DNA of 64,000 nucleotides from JAWKMZ01 sp041391965 (GTDB lineage Bacteria; Bacteroidota; Bacteroidia; Flavobacteriales; Flavobacteriaceae). A program made the translations under genes and the position numbers. Shown here piece by piece: positions 7,585-15,036 of this stretch; within the stretch, counting starts at the first letter, position 1, and each line of letters opens with the position of its first letter. The notes under the pieces were generated by a model. That model had not been told where the DNA came from. It searched no databases and saw only the letters and a list, made by a program, of their open reading frames with translations. The stretch spans positions 124,001 through 188,000 of the forward strand of contig JAWKMZ010000002.1 in assembly GCA_041391965.1 (NCBI GenBank), given 5' to 3'.

Positions 7585-7908
7585 TCAGTCAAATGTAACA
7601 GAATATTCATCAATTACTTCCAATTCTGTTCTAAAAGCCAAAACCTTATCTGCAAATTGTTTTAAGGCATCTTGACGCAACACATCTGCATGATTTTTGT
7701 AATAATGGTCTAATGCTTCACGAGATTTTGCTCTGTATTGAACAGAGTAGGTAACACCACCAAGTTCTTCTTCTACTAAAACCTTGGTAAGTTTGGCTTC
7801 CGTAAAACAACCAGTTGCCAAAACTTGCGGAATATGTTCTTTAATCCAAACCAACCATTTTTCGTGGATGGCATTATCTATATTTGAAGTGACATTATAT
7901 ATAATCAT
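7585..7908 (-). CDS. DUF4286 family protein
   Basis: 107 residues from the internal ATG at 7906-7908 (MIIYNVTSNIDNAIHEKWLV). That is where DUF4286 proteins start, and it avoids the 27-residue extension that would overlap the upstream acetyltransferase. Conserved stretches are WIKEHIPQVLATGCFTEAKL, GVTYSVQYRAKS and DEYSVTFD. The fold is probably a ferredoxin-like alpha/beta dimer of the ABM monooxygenase or antibiotic-biosynthesis type (inference). The function is unknown. It sits between an acetyltransferase gene and rsmA. Confidence 0.8.
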   Translation of the reverse strand: MIIYNVTSNIDNAIHEKWLVWIKEHIPQVLATGCFTEAKLTKVLVEEELGGVTYSVQYRAKSREALDHYYKNHADVLRQDALKQFADKVLAFRTELEVIDEYSVTFD

Positions 7909-7945
7909 AAAAATGGAATTTGGAATTTTAAAATTGAGTATTGAA

Positions 7946-8470
7946 CTAAAAAGTTTTTGCAAATAACAGAAGTTCTTCATTGTCATCAAAAGGTTTTACT
8001 CTTTTTTGGTACGTTAAGCCTAATTTTTCTAAAAGTTTTATAGAATTACTATTGATTGGATTGGTAATTGCCAAAATACGTTTGAGTTGTAAAGTATGCT
8101 CAGCAAATGCCATAATTTCTAAAGATGACTCGTAACCAAATCCTTTGCCTTCATAGTCTGGAAGCAAAGCAAAACCAATATCAATACCATCTAATTGTTC
8201 TCGTTTTATGAGTCCACAAGTACCTATAGTTTTATTGTTTTCTTCTTTCAACATAAGTTTATAAAACCCAAAACCAAGTTCGGCATAACTTTTTAAAACG
8301 CCATTTTTTAGATAGGTTTTAGCTTCATCAATGGTTTTTATGTTTCTATCTCCAATATATTTAATCCAATGTGGTGTGTTGAGCAGTTTTAACATAAATG
8401 ACGCATCGTTTAAGGTCATTTTGGCAATGATAAGTCGTTTGGTTTCTGCTATTTTTATGACATTAACCAT
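7946..8470 (-). CDS. GNAT family N-acetyltransferase
   Basis: 174 residues resembling the RimJ/RimL-type Acetyltransf_3 group: TKRLIIAKMTLNDASFMLKL at the start, then GFYKLMLKEENNKTIGTCGL, IDIGFALLPDYEGKGFGYES (acetyl-CoA loop GKGFGYES) and ITNPINSNSIKLLEKLGL (the N-x-x-S-x-x-L-L-E-K-L-G signature). Such enzymes acetylate N-terminal residues of ribosomal proteins or small amines; the acceptor cannot be told. The start ATG overlaps the stop of the membrane-protein gene upstream by 8 bases, which indicates translational coupling. Confidence 0.88.
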   Translation of the reverse strand: MVNVIKIAETKRLIIAKMTLNDASFMLKLLNTPHWIKYIGDRNIKTIDEAKTYLKNGVLKSYAELGFGFYKLMLKEENNKTIGTCGLIKREQLDGIDIGFALLPDYEGKGFGYESSLEIMAFAEHTLQLKRILAITNPINSNSIKLLEKLGLTYQKRVKPFDDNEELLLFAKTF

Positions 8471-9203
8471 TTTGTTTTTTCAAATTTTTGTGTGATACTA
8501 TTATCAACATGGCAATTAAAACTATCGAAACAATAGAAGCTGATAAAGTGCCTAAATTTAATCCACCATTAGCGATTGGTTTTGTTAGAAAATCGCCAAA
8601 GGTGGCACCAAATGGTCTTGTAAAAATAAAAGCCATCCAAAAAAGAAGAATACGATTTATTTTTGTAAAATAGTGAAGTAATACAACAAGCAAAATGATG
8701 ACAGCTGTTAGCATTGCTCCATTTAAATAACTTAATCCAATCACATCGCTAAGATAATCGCCAAAAGCGGTTCCGAGACTGTTTGAAAATAAAATGGCAA
8801 TCCAATAATAGGTTTCTTTGCTGGTTTCTGTAATTGGATAGACGCTAAGCGATTTGAATTTTTTGTGCCAAAGGAATAAGGTAAACACAAGACCCAAAAG
8901 CAAAAGTAAACTTCCAAAGGTGTAACCTAAATGTAAACTTCGGTCTATAAAATCGGAAATTTCTGTTCCTAAGGTTGTGGTTGCTACAATAACTAACCAA
9001 TAAAATATTGGAATGTATTTTTTGCTTAATAATTGAATACTCAACAACGCTAAAAAGACGACTAATGTTATTGAAAGCCCTGTTAAATAGCCAAGTCCTA
9101 AGGTCATTGAAATATAATCTCCCAAAGTTTCGCCTAAGGTGGTTGCTATAATTTTCATGAGCCAAAACAGCAATGTGATTTGAGCTACTTTGTTAAATTT
9201 CAT
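8463..9203 (-). CDS. COG4705-type membrane protein built from four repeats
   Basis: The 246-residue hydrophobic protein contains four copies of a unit of roughly 55-60 residues. Their conserved cores are IIATTLGETLGDYISMTLGL, VIVATTTLGTEISDFIDRS, ILFSNSLGTAFGDYLSDV and FIFTRPFGATFGDFLTKP. Each is followed by a second hydrophobic helix, giving about eight membrane helices. The T/S-x-G-x-x-x-G/S-D pattern places one buried aspartate per repeat. This matches the uncharacterised COG4705 membrane family. The repeated helix-Asp units suggest a transport or ion-binding role (inference). It overlaps the acetyltransferase gene downstream and starts 17 bases after the TPR gene's stop. Confidence 0.8.
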   Translation of the reverse strand: MKFNKVAQITLLFWLMKIIATTLGETLGDYISMTLGLGYLTGLSITLVVFLALLSIQLLSKKYIPIFYWLVIVATTTLGTEISDFIDRSLHLGYTFGSLLLLLGLVFTLFLWHKKFKSLSVYPITETSKETYYWIAILFSNSLGTAFGDYLSDVIGLSYLNGAMLTAVIILLVVLLHYFTKINRILLFWMAFIFTRPFGATFGDFLTKPIANGGLNLGTLSASIVSIVLIAMLIIVSHKNLKKQNG

Positions 9204-9220
9204 ATAGTGAAGTTTTATAT

Positions 9221-11005
9221 TTAATTAATTGAATCACCACGCAACATCCTGAATTTTTTTCGTGCATCTACAAAGTAAATACTGTCTTGATGTGTAAAGA
9301 TGATTTTTTCGTATAGTGTCTTGGCTTTTTCGGGTTGGTCAAGGATGTTGTTGTATAATTCTGCCAAATAATACAAGGCATCATCAGCTAAAATACCATC
9401 ACTATAATTAGCAATCATAGTTTCATAATTGGCAACCGCTTTGTCGTATTGCTTCTTTTTTTCGTACAGTTGCGCTTGTTTAAAAAGGGCTTGGTCTTCA
9501 ATACTTTCACCTTTATGTTCAGTCAAAACTTGATTTAATAAATTGATGGCTTCATCGGTTTTGTTTTGAAACGCCATCAAATCGGCTTTGGCATACAATT
9601 TTAAAGCAACATGAAGCGAATCATCGTATTTATTGTCAGAAAGGAGTAGTTTTAAATCTAAAGCATCATTGGCAATAAGTTGTGATGTGGACGATTTTAA
9701 GATTTTGAGCTGCGATTCGGCCCAATCAAAATCGCCTTTATAGTAGCTTGTTTTGGCCACTTTAAAACGTGCTTCTTGAGAAATGGTGCTGTTTTTTAAA
9801 TTGGCTTGTATTTGGGTGTAGTAAATAAGTGCTTCGTTGAATTTTTCTTGAAACACTAAAATATCAGCCAATTTTAATTTAACTGTGGCTTCCTGAAAGG
9901 CTGTAATGTTGAGTTTTAAGCAATTTTTTAAAAATTGACTTGCGTCTTCAGGTTTTTTGAGGTCAAAAGCCAAAAAGTTACCATAGGCTATTTGCAAAGC
10001 TAAAGTTGGCTCAAAAGTGCCATAAGTTTCAAACAGTTTTTGATATTTTTTATCAATTAAAGCTAATTCTTTTGGAGTTGCATTTTGCGTTTCTATATCT
10101 AACAAATATTGGTTTGCCAAAAGAATGGTTGCAATGTTTTGGCTATTTTCAATTAAGTAATTAAAAATTGCTGTGGCAGTTTCGTTTTGTTTATCATCTA
10201 AAGCTGTAATGGCTAATTCAATAATTCGGTCTAAGCTTTCTGGGTTGCGTTTGTATAAAGCTTTTTCTTGTGTAAAGGCTTTATCAAATTCTTTTTCTTG
10301 AATGAACAACCAACTCAACAATTCATACCAATACGTGTCTGGTTGTGTTTGGATTTTTTTAAGCAATAGTTTTTTAAGAATGCTGTTGTTTGGGTTGTCT
10401 TTATTTTCTGAAACAAAATCACCAAACTCTCGTTTAGCTGAATTGATAAATTCGGGTTTAGCTTCAATATAATCTAAATAGCTTGAAAACAAGAGCTCAA
10501 TATTGCCTTGCTCGCCATAAATACGTGCCAATTGGATATTAAAATTGAGCTCAGGATTAGTTTCCATTCCTGTTTTGTAGGCTAAAATGGCGTACTCTAA
10601 TAATGAATGTTCTTCAAATTGTCGTGCTACGTTATATACAAAAATTGGCTTTTCTTTAATTTTTGAAATGGCTTCATTATAATAAGAATTGGCAAGTTGA
10701 AGGCTGTCTTTTAATTGATAATTATAGCCTAACTCAACTATAAGTGCTGGGTTTTCATATTTAGAAAGTTTGTTTTTGATAAGTTGCTCAGCATCATCAA
10801 GATGTTGTAATTGTTGCTGTGTTTTGATAAGCTGAAAAATATAATTATAGTTGTTTGGATTGGTTTCGTAGAGTTTTTGATAGGTGATTAATGCTTTTTC
10901 AAATTCACCATTTTTAAAATAATTAGCGGCTAATTGCTCTTCTTCATTTTGCGAAAAAACAAAAGACACACTTAAAATAAAAAAGAAGCATAGTAATTTT
11001 TTCAT
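9221..11005 (-). CDS. secreted/periplasmic TPR-repeat protein
   Basis: 594 residues. An N-terminal signal peptide (MKKLLCFFFILSVSFVFSQ) is followed by tetratricopeptide repeats over nearly the whole length. The first is YFKNGEFEKALITYQKLYET, and the last ones are LYEKKKQYDKAVANYETMI and ALYYLAELYNNILDQPEKAK. The final repeats resemble Tol-Pal-system YbgF-like TPRs. Such proteins act as periplasmic scaffolds in Bacteroidota, but the partner is unknown. The gene precedes the membrane-protein/acetyltransferase pair on the same strand. It lies 189 bases downstream of a small candidate ORF and has its own 5' region after a terminator at 11071-11094. Confidence 0.85.
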   Translation of the reverse strand: MKKLLCFFFILSVSFVFSQNEEEQLAANYFKNGEFEKALITYQKLYETNPNNYNYIFQLIKTQQQLQHLDDAEQLIKNKLSKYENPALIVELGYNYQLKDSLQLANSYYNEAISKIKEKPIFVYNVARQFEEHSLLEYAILAYKTGMETNPELNFNIQLARIYGEQGNIELLFSSYLDYIEAKPEFINSAKREFGDFVSENKDNPNNSILKKLLLKKIQTQPDTYWYELLSWLFIQEKEFDKAFTQEKALYKRNPESLDRIIELAITALDDKQNETATAIFNYLIENSQNIATILLANQYLLDIETQNATPKELALIDKKYQKLFETYGTFEPTLALQIAYGNFLAFDLKKPEDASQFLKNCLKLNITAFQEATVKLKLADILVFQEKFNEALIYYTQIQANLKNSTISQEARFKVAKTSYYKGDFDWAESQLKILKSSTSQLIANDALDLKLLLSDNKYDDSLHVALKLYAKADLMAFQNKTDEAINLLNQVLTEHKGESIEDQALFKQAQLYEKKKQYDKAVANYETMIANYSDGILADDALYYLAELYNNILDQPEKAKTLYEKIIFTHQDSIYFVDARKKFRMLRGDSIN

Positions 11006-11063
11006 GATACTAATTTGTGTAAATATAACAAAAGGAGTAAGTTCTTATTGTGAATGTTATTAT

Positions 11064-11094
11064 AAAAAAAATGCCCAAACGTTAGTTTGGGCAT
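11064..11094 (-). terminator. intrinsic terminator, minus strand
   Basis: A perfect 10-bp stem (ATGCCCAAAC/GTTTGGGCAT, loop of four) is followed on the minus strand by seven T. It closes whatever is transcribed between serS and the TPR gene, most simply the 22-codon ORF at 11195-11263. Confidence 0.8.
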
Positions 11095-11194
11095 TACCAT
11101 CAAAATAAATGTGCTATTAATCAAATTTTTTATAAAATGATTCAATTATCCTGTTATGGCGCTTTTTATTGCGTAAACAATGTTGCTATTAATC

Positions 11195-11263
11195 TTAAAA
11201 TAAAATTTTAGTTACTAATACGATTAATGAAACCAGTATTAAAATGCGCTTAAAATTTTTCAT
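11195..11263 (-). CDS. candidate 22-residue hydrophobic peptide
   Basis: On the minus strand ATG (11263-11261) opens a 22-codon frame ending in TAA (11197-11195). It starts MKNFKRILILVSLIVL and ends VTKILF, so it has a basic N-terminus and one hydrophobic helix. It sits alone in a 390-base gap between the serS terminator (11326-11365) and another minus-strand terminator (11071-11094), as expected of an independent small transcript. No strong promoter or ribosome binding site is visible. It could encode a small membrane peptide, or the transcript could be a non-coding RNA. Confidence 0.35.
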   Translation of the reverse strand: MKNFKRILILVSLIVLVTKILF

Positions 11264-11319
11264 AAGTAGGTTGGTTCTTATTTGGGATTACTAACATCAA
11301 TAATATTTTGGAAAACACA

Positions 11320-11365
11320 AAAAAAAATGCTAAAAAATCGTTGAACAACGTCAAATTTTAGCATT
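11320..11365 (-). terminator. serS terminator with nested hairpin
   Basis: AATGCTAAAA (11326-11335) pairs with TTTTAGCATT (11356-11365). A small inner stem CGTT-GAAC-AACG lies at 11339-11350. On the minus strand the structure is followed by a T-run, 33 bases after the serS stop. Confidence 0.75.
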
Positions 11366-11397
11366 TAATCGGATATTTGTATATAAAATCTTACAAA

Positions 11398-12666
11398 TTA
11401 GATACTCTCGAATCCAGTATAAGGAATTAGAGCTTCAGGAATTTTAATCCCATTTTCGGTTTGATAGTTTTCTAAAATGCCAGCCAAAACTCTTGGAAGC
11501 GCTAAAGAACTTCCGTTAAGTGTATGGCAAAGTTCATTTTTACCTTCGGTATTTTTAAAACGCAATTTTAAACGGTTGGCTTGAAAGGTTTCAAAATTTG
11601 AAACTGACGAAATTTCTAACCATCTATCTTGAGCTGTTGAAAATACTTCAAAATCATAAGTTAAGGCAGAGGTAAAACCAATATCGCCTCCACATAAACG
11701 CAAAATTCTATATGGTAATTTTAATTCTTGTAAAATGGTTTTTACGTGTTCAACCATTTCATCCAATGCTTGGTAAGAACGCTCAGGATGTTCGACGCGC
11801 AAAATTTCTACTTTATCAAATTGGTGCAAACGGTTTAAACCTCTTACGTGTGCTCCATAACTTCCAGCTTCACGTCTAAAACAAGGTGTGTAGCCTGTAA
11901 TACCAATAGGTAAGTCGGTTTCATTAAGCAACACATCTCTAAAAATATTGGTTCCAGGCACTTCAGCTGTTGGGATGAGGTATAAATTATCTTCAGTAAC
12001 ATGATACATTTGACCTTCTTTGTCTGGTAATTGTCCTGTTCCAAAACCAGAAGCTTCATTAACCAAATGTGGTAATTGATATTCTGTATAACCAGCAGCT
12101 GTATTTTTATCTAAAAAGTAAGCAATTAAAGCACGCTGTAAACGTGCACCTTTTCCTTTGTAAACAGGAAAGCCTGCTCCAGTAATTTTATTGCCTAATT
12201 CAAAATCTATAATATCATATTTTTTTGCCAATTCCCAGTGAGGCAAGGCATTTTTGTGCAATACAGGAATTTCACCTTCTCTGTACACTTCTTCATTATC
12301 ATCTTCAGTACTTCCTGCAGGAACACTTGCATTTGGTACATTTGGTAACTTGTATAATAGTTGGTTTAAAGTGTCAACGGTTGCATTAAGTTGATCGGCT
12401 AATGTTTTTGAATTTTCTTTTAACTGACTTGTTTTTTCTTTAAGTTGGTTGGCTTTTTGTGTATTGCCAGATTTGTACAAATTCCCAATTTCTTTAGATA
12501 AACTATTAGATTCAGCCAACGTGTTATCCAATTCTGTTTGAAGTTGTCTTCGGGTTTCGTCCAAAGCAATTACCTCGTCAATCATTTGTGTGGCATCTAT
12601 ATTTCGTTTTGCCAAACCATTTATGACTGCATCTCTATTTTCTCTAATAAAAGGGACTTGTAACAT
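11398..12666 (-). CDS. serS: seryl-tRNA synthetase
   Basis: 422 residues, the usual length. The N-terminal coiled-coil arm that grips the long variable arm of tRNA-Ser covers about residues 25-105 (ALDETRRQLQTELDNTLAES, then a second antiparallel helix). The class II catalytic core follows, with GTGQLPDKEGQMY, the TAEVPGTN region, motif 2 in CFRREAGSYGAHVRGLNRLH, and motif 3 in ELCHTLNGSSLALPRVLAGI. It charges tRNA-Ser with serine in the cytoplasm. It is a single gene with its own terminator; a short intergenic region separates it from the HTTM gene upstream. Confidence 0.97.
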   Translation of the reverse strand: MLQVPFIRENRDAVINGLAKRNIDATQMIDEVIALDETRRQLQTELDNTLAESNSLSKEIGNLYKSGNTQKANQLKEKTSQLKENSKTLADQLNATVDTLNQLLYKLPNVPNASVPAGSTEDDNEEVYREGEIPVLHKNALPHWELAKKYDIIDFELGNKITGAGFPVYKGKGARLQRALIAYFLDKNTAAGYTEYQLPHLVNEASGFGTGQLPDKEGQMYHVTEDNLYLIPTAEVPGTNIFRDVLLNETDLPIGITGYTPCFRREAGSYGAHVRGLNRLHQFDKVEILRVEHPERSYQALDEMVEHVKTILQELKLPYRILRLCGGDIGFTSALTYDFEVFSTAQDRWLEISSVSNFETFQANRLKLRFKNTEGKNELCHTLNGSSLALPRVLAGILENYQTENGIKIPEALIPYTGFESI

Positions 12667-12727
12667 AGTTATTTAATTTGAAGGCAAAAATACTAAGTTT
12701 TTAGAATGGTGGAAACAAAATTAGAGG

Positions 12728-14035
12728 CTATTTTGATGGCAAAATCCAATCACTATGTTTAAAAGGCGTCCATTTTACATTAGCAAGGTCAACACTTGGG
12801 TCAATAAGTTGCTTGTATGGATTGCCATTGACACTTATAAAGGTGTTGGCATATATTTTTACATCCTGATTTTGTTTAGCAAAAAGGTGCTTTAAATATT
12901 GAGCAAACTGCCAGATAACATCGGGTTTTGTACTTAGAGCACGTATTTGTTTTTTGGTTAAATAGGTTTCCAATCGGATGGGGATTTCTTTGTTAGTTTT
13001 AGCATCAACAACTTTAAATGAAGTGCTTCCGCTTTTGGCTCTCAGCATCATTCGCCACGAAAGTCTGTGACCTTCTTCAGTCCATAAAACATCATCTTTA
13101 AAAAACCAATGACGTAAAGGTAATCCTATTTGGATACAAAAATAAGTGATGAAAATAATTATAAAAGGGGTTTTATAATTTGGAATGATGAGTTCGTTTT
13201 TGTTATAAAACGGTTTCTTTTTTAAAAAAAGATGATGAATGGTTTCTGATGAAAAGAAAAATAGAGCAAATGCTAAAGATAAATAAGGGAAAATGCCAAC
13301 CTGAAATACTAAAGAATTAAACAAATGAAAGAAAATGGAAGCTAAAAAAGCAAATTTGCGTGTTGGTTTCCATAAAAACAATGGAATGATAAGTCCATCA
13401 AACAAAATACCACCATATGCAATAAAATAGTGCATCCATTTATATTGTAATAAATTGCCTATTAAAGCATAATTTTGTTTGCTTTTCATCAGTAATTCAA
13501 TAACAGAAGTATCTAACCAATCGCCATATAATTTGGCAACTGCTCCAAAAGTGTACACAATAAACATTTGCAAGATAAATACTAAAGCACACCAACGTGG
13601 CATTGAAATTTGCTTGATTTTTGGGTTGAGTTTTGCATCAATTGAAGCATACCTATTTGCAGGTTGAAACACCATAATAGCACTCAATAAACATAAAAGG
13701 TAGTAATGATTGTTGTAAGCTGATTTTTGCATTAAATAGGTAGCTGTCCACATGAGTGTAAAGGTGAGCATGCTGCATCGGTATTTATAGCCAAGCATTA
13801 TAAAAATGCCACAAAGTCCCATAATGGCATAATACAGATACATCCAATTACTGGGAAGCGGTTGTAGCCAATCAAAACCAATAAAAGAGAAAGTAAACAG
13901 AGGTTCTATTAAGACTCGTTTAACCCAACCTGTAAAAATGGCGCCAATGCTTTCAACACTTATAAGGAAACCAAAAATGATTCTAAACACAATAAGCGCA
14001 CTATTGTCAATATGTTTAAAAAGCAATTTATTCAT
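12728..14035 (-). CDS. HTTM domain membrane protein (vitamin K-dependent gamma-carboxylase-like)
   Basis: About 435 residues starting MNKLLFKHIDNSALIVFRII from the ATG at 14033-14035; a TTG three codons upstream is less likely. The N-terminal two thirds holds multiple membrane helices with the HTTM pattern (horizontally transferred transmembrane domain), including MYLYYAIMGLCGIFIMLGY, YNNHYYLLCLLSAIMVFQPA and GDWLDTSVIELLM. The C-terminal third is soluble (RLSWRMMLRAKSGSTSF, then IRLETYLTKKQIRAL), as in bacterial homologues of gamma-glutamyl carboxylase. Activity in bacteria is unproven. The start overlaps the ribF stop by 8 bases, so the two are coupled; I recall this gene order from other Flavobacteriaceae. 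Confidence 0.85.
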   Translation of the reverse strand: MNKLLFKHIDNSALIVFRIIFGFLISVESIGAIFTGWVKRVLIEPLFTFSFIGFDWLQPLPSNWMYLYYAIMGLCGIFIMLGYKYRCSMLTFTLMWTATYLMQKSAYNNHYYLLCLLSAIMVFQPANRYASIDAKLNPKIKQISMPRWCALVFILQMFIVYTFGAVAKLYGDWLDTSVIELLMKSKQNYALIGNLLQYKWMHYFIAYGGILFDGLIIPLFLWKPTRKFAFLASIFFHLFNSLVFQVGIFPYLSLAFALFFFSSETIHHLFLKKKPFYNKNELIIPNYKTPFIIIFITYFCIQIGLPLRHWFFKDDVLWTEEGHRLSWRMMLRAKSGSTSFKVVDAKTNKEIPIRLETYLTKKQIRALSTKPDVIWQFAQYLKHLFAKQNQDVKIYANTFISVNGNPYKQLIDPSVDLANVKWTPFKHSDWILPSK

Positions 14036-14954
14036 AATCTGCAATGAACAGTTTTGCGCTTACTTTGTCTTTTTTAAGCTGATTTTTTAAAACCTCAACA
14101 GATTCAAATTTGTGTTCATCACGAAGGCGTTCTAAAAGTTCTACTTTAATTGTTTGGTTGTAAATATCAGTGTCAAAATCAAAAAAATGCACTTCAATAG
14201 ATTGGTGTTTGCCACCAACGGTTGGGTTGGTGCCAATATTCATCATTCCAAAATATAAAATGCCATTGATTGTACATTTTACGACATATACACCGTTTTT
14301 TGGTATAAGTTTATAGGGTTCTTTAATATGGATATTTGCGGTTGGAAACTCCATTTGACGGCCTAAGCCTTTTCCTTTTATAACTGTTCCTGTCAAAAAA
14401 TAAGGATAACCTAAATACAAATTGGCAGTTGAAACATCGCCACTTTCTAATGCTTTTCTGATTTTGGTAGAACTCACAGCAACTTCGTTGACGTCTTGTT
14501 CAGGGATTTCTTCGACTTTAAAATTAAACTGTTTTCCAAAACGCTTTAAATCGTTAATGTCAGCACTTCGGTTTTTGCCAAAATGATGGTCATAACCAAT
14601 AATAATCTGCTTCGCATTGAGTTCGTCTACAAGAATTTTTTTTACAAAATCATAAGCAGATAGATTTGAGAAGTCTTTTGTAAAAGTCTTCACTAAGGTT
14701 CGCTGAACACCAAATGAATTTAGAATTTGAAGGCGTTCATCAATAGTATTTAAAAGCTTGATGTCAGCATTTTGTTGCAATACCATTCTTGGATGCGGAA
14801 AAAAGGTCAAAACAACTGATTGTAAATTCGATTTTTTAGCTGTTTTTGTAAGTTTTTTAATAATTTTTTGATGTCCAATATGCACACCATCAAAAGTGCC
14901 AATAGTAATTATGGTTGGTTGTTCTGAACAATTTTTATTTTCTACTTTTTTCAT
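14028..14954 (-). CDS. ribF: bifunctional riboflavin kinase/FAD synthetase
   Basis: 308 residues in two domains. The N-terminal FAD synthetase (nucleotidyltransferase) part has ITIGTFDGVHIGHQKII, TFFPHPRMVL, IIIGYDHHFGKNRSADI and the SSTKIRKALESGDV signature. The C-terminal flavokinase part has GKGLGRQMEFPTANI, NGVYVVKC and MMNIGTNPTVGG. It converts riboflavin to FMN and FAD in the cytoplasm. The ATG at 14952-14954 adds a short lysine-rich leader before the conserved domain. Confidence 0.96.
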   Translation of the reverse strand: MKKVENKNCSEQPTIITIGTFDGVHIGHQKIIKKLTKTAKKSNLQSVVLTFFPHPRMVLQQNADIKLLNTIDERLQILNSFGVQRTLVKTFTKDFSNLSAYDFVKKILVDELNAKQIIIGYDHHFGKNRSADINDLKRFGKQFNFKVEEIPEQDVNEVAVSSTKIRKALESGDVSTANLYLGYPYFLTGTVIKGKGLGRQMEFPTANIHIKEPYKLIPKNGVYVVKCTINGILYFGMMNIGTNPTVGGKHQSIEVHFFDFDTDIYNQTIKVELLERLRDEHKFESVEVLKNQLKKDKVSAKLFIADYE

Positions 14955-14994
14955 AAAAGCACACTTGATAACCTATAGTTTTTAAAAAAATGAT

Positions 14995-15002
14995 TATTTT
15001 TG
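14995..15002 (+). promoter_or_regulatory. candidate -7 element for the metallopeptidase gene
   Basis: TATTTTTG matches the Bacteroidota -7 box TAnnTTTG and would start transcription about 25-30 bases before the ATG at 15037. The nearest TTG upstream (14965-14967) is 27 bases away, too far for a good -33 box. Confidence 0.4.
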
Positions 15003-15036
15003 AGAGATTAATAAAATATACATCAAAAATATAACT

